DNA of 64,000 nt from Rutpela maculata (Eukaryota; Arthropoda; Insecta; Coleoptera; Cerambycidae), in the NCBI GenBank assembly GCA_936432065.2, contig OW386286.2, forward strand, positions 79,574,452-79,638,451. Reading direction: 5' to 3'. The stretch's first letter is position 1, and each line of letters opens with the position of its first letter. Below are positions 61,638 through 64,000 of this stretch, piece after piece. A program made the position numbers and the translations under genes. The notes below the pieces were generated by a model. That model did not search any database, was not told the DNA's origin, and saw only the letters and a list, made by a program, of their open reading frames with translations.

Positions 61638-64000
61638 ACAGGGTGATTTACCATGACATACGGAAAATAAAATGGTGTAATAGTCTTCTATGTGAGAAAG
61701 TCCCTGCAAAATTTTAGAGTAATCCGAGGTAATTTAGTAATTTTTGTTGCATTAAAACTTGAAAAGATACGCTACTGTTACTTGTTTGTAGTCAGTAATA
61801 GGACGATGAACTTACTTCTGAAAGAACATGTAGCATTCACTTAAGCCTGAACGCTACATGGCTATAATCTCTTCAGTTTTATGTAATTTCGGGGGTCTAA
61901 ACCCGCCACTATTATTGATCGTTGTAGTTGCCTAGTTGCATACACAGCAAATTGGGTAATGCCACCTTTCATTTTTGTTATGAATTTATTGCAGACTCCT
62001 TCCTGGAGCCACTGCCGTCCTGTCTCGCTCGATCTACAGTGATGAGTTCTTAACACGCTTAACATCGTATTTACATTCACGAATCATGTAAATAGCGCCA
62101 CCTGTTGTTTCACTTTTTAAGTACTTAAATAATGTCTTCAATTATATGCAAGTCGATTTAATTCAATAACATTGATTATCATGAACTTATTAATTTTTTG
62201 GTATGGGATCATGTGAGAGTACTTTGATCATCACGTAGCGTTAGCAGGTGGTTAATCTTTTCGGTGATACCGTTGGTAACAATGTTTTTTTGAGGGTCAC
62301 TAAGCGGAAGGTAGCCGCCGTGGATTTTGTCGTTTGTCGCTTGTCGGAGAAAGAGAACGGCCATCTGCTTCCCAGTTAGCCTTGCCGTGAGAAGGAGTAC
62401 TTCAAACCTGAGGCTAGGTAAATAAATATTTTAATAATATCTCTTTAATTTCCATCTGTGATGATAATTGTTTATTGTATAAATGCTTAATTGTCGAAAC
62501 TGTCAGTGATGCTCAGGATATACTTAGATTGTGGCTATGGTAATGAAGTACTAAAGACGAGTTTAATTTAACCCTTAAACCCGAGACATTATCTATGGAT
62601 GTAGATGTGGGAAGGTGCATGGAGTTTTCATGGAACCCCAGAATAAGATTGATAAAGTAATCTAGCCCTATGGACATGCTTATGAGCCGCTCTTAGCCTA
62701 AGAACTCTCGATATGGTGTGTAGGTGCACATTAAATGATCTGTAGCAGCTGTAGTACGAGTTGAGAGGCGTTTGGCTGATGTAACTATCTTCATCATCTG
62801 GGAGCGAGTGAGATAGGAACACAGTAGTGCGGCTTCCAGGAACGGTGGTGAGAGTATCAACTCTGTCTTTGGTTTTGAATATCGACACTCAAGTTTCATT
62901 TATTTTTGACTTATCGTTAGGCCTTCAGCCACAATATTTCATTTGATAAGCCTTCAGCTTTAAAACTTTACATTTTGCTCACAGTCAACAAATTGTTATC
63001 GCCTTCAGCGCTTATTAATTTTCTCACATGTGAAAATCATTGTGAAGAAAATAGCTATTCTCTATGAACCTATTTGTCCAATTATTACTACGTTGTACTT
63101 ATGTCATGTTTAAGTAACATTGTGTTAAATCGTTTTTACATCGTTTGTCCATATATTAATATATTATTAACGGTTGCCTATTGACACCGTATTTACAATC
63201 TTTCATATATGCATTATATTTATACCTAGTATTATACACATTTTTAGACTTATCAAATAATTTGTTTGATTGTGACATTTTTTTGGTATACCTATGAAGA
63301 TTCAAGGTCTCTGAATAGCCACGGTCAGTACTCACTAGTAAGAAGCAAGTACGTCATAGGTATCAGATATTTTGGCTATTGGCGCCCTGAGAATTTCTCT
63401 ATTTTGCTTGATAATAAACTCGAACCACGGCCCAGTCTCCATTAACTTCCTGAGAACCGGGTAAGACTACTTAAACCTCACTGGAGAGATAAGTTGCCGG
63501 AGCAAACATATCGAAGATGTTTTCATTTCCTTAATTGGCATAAAAAGTTAAGCTGGCGGGTGCGGTAAAAGTGCCGCGTTTTTTGCTTTTCGTCGAACAA
63601 TCAGGACACCGACAGGTAGAAAGTGCCGCCGAAGCTTGCTGTTTTTGTGTTGTTGACGGGTTTAAGTAAATATCTCTTATATCTACTTGTTGTAGAGTTC
63701 ACTGGCATATTGTCAATGTCTTTTAGACTTATTTCGCTATTTTTGTGATGTGATTTGATTAAAATCAAAAGGTCATTTCTACCCTCGCCAGCTTTGCTGT
63801 CAGTAGTGTCAATCCCAAGTCTGATAAAAGGCGAGGGGAGTGATATGGTTGTGTTATCCGCGTTACGTTATATTGGTTAAAGTCATTGGCGACGCATTTC
63901 TACAAAAAAATAAGGTAATTTTTTTGGTCATATTTTTTTAATGTTTCCTTTTTAAACTCCTTTCGGTGGGGACAACCTACTCATACATTTTTCGCATATC
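61638..64000 (+). mobile_element. TIR element, copy R, with a 1.7 kb insertion
   Basis: 61638-61835 and 63515-64000 match the minus-strand copy at 37370-38520 (CAGGGTGATTTACCATGACATACGGAAAAT; TTTCCTTAATTGGCATAAAAAGT; AGCTTTGCTGTCAGTAGTGTC). The element runs off the window near its right end. About 1.7 kb between the two parts is absent from copy L and so is an insertion. Confidence 0.65.
61836..63514. other. Unidentified 1.7 kb insertion in copy R
   Basis: It contains minus-strand frames at 61862-62080 and 62628-62899 with no recognised domain, a triple GCCTTCAGC motif at 62920-63010, and a PBS-like TTGGCGCCCTGAGAATTTC at ~63379. The LTR boundaries that a PBS would need are not visible. Identity unknown. 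Confidence 0.4.

Noticed and set aside
63375..63400. Primer binding site of another LTR element (TTGGCGCCCTGAG)
   Set aside because: No LTR ending in CA directly upstream and no paired LTR could be found.

Overview
The window is AT-rich eukaryotic DNA built almost entirely of transposable elements. It contains Gypsy/17.6-like LTR retrotransposons, jockey/CR1-like and RLE-type non-LTR elements, mariner/Tc-type transposases, tRNA- and 5S-headed SINEs, foldback elements and long (TA)n runs. The mix suggests an insect, perhaps a beetle, but the order cannot be fixed from sequence alone. I see no convincing intact host gene, no functional RNA gene and no CRISPR array.

Layout. 1-474 is the minus-strand C-terminus of an RLE-type non-LTR element. 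530-20162 is a nest: a mariner-type transposase pseudogene carries a tRNA-headed SINE (706-1022) and is split by a 5'-truncated LINE (1619-19636). The LINE is split at a TATATA site by Gypsy A (2498-9985), which has giant 2.16 kb LTRs and a pol truncated in RT. A (TA)n run next to Gypsy A holds Gypsy B (10123-19038), a 17.6-like element with gag, a broken pol and env. 20163-25100 has satellite-like repeats, a cruciform minisatellite, a 5S-headed SINE and a second transposase relic. 25.1-34.5 kb is mostly featureless, apart from a GC-rich island, a decayed repeat-encoded protein and a third transposase relic.

34527-36688 is a foldback element with TTA target duplications and a second 5S-headed SINE. 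37370-38520 and 61638-64000 are opposite-strand copies of one TIR element. 39600-44770 is a composite inverted structure: outer arms, ~152-bp tandem repeats, a 2.3 kb palindrome, a truncated LTR element and a solo LTR. 46779-47221 is a solo LTR with a CTAT duplication. 47960-55795 is a minus-strand LINE split by Gypsy C (48825-55043, ATAC duplication) and by a long-TIR MITE. 56586-57615 is a TIR element carrying a 306-bp piece of 28S rRNA. 59059-60320 and 60353-61545 are two more foldback/TIR elements.

Gypsy A, B and C each show gag, protease and RT in the usual order, with PBS and PPT next to the LTRs. Gypsy B adds a spliced env. Near-identical LTRs date A, B and C as recent, yet each has coding damage, so movement in trans or sequence error must be considered.
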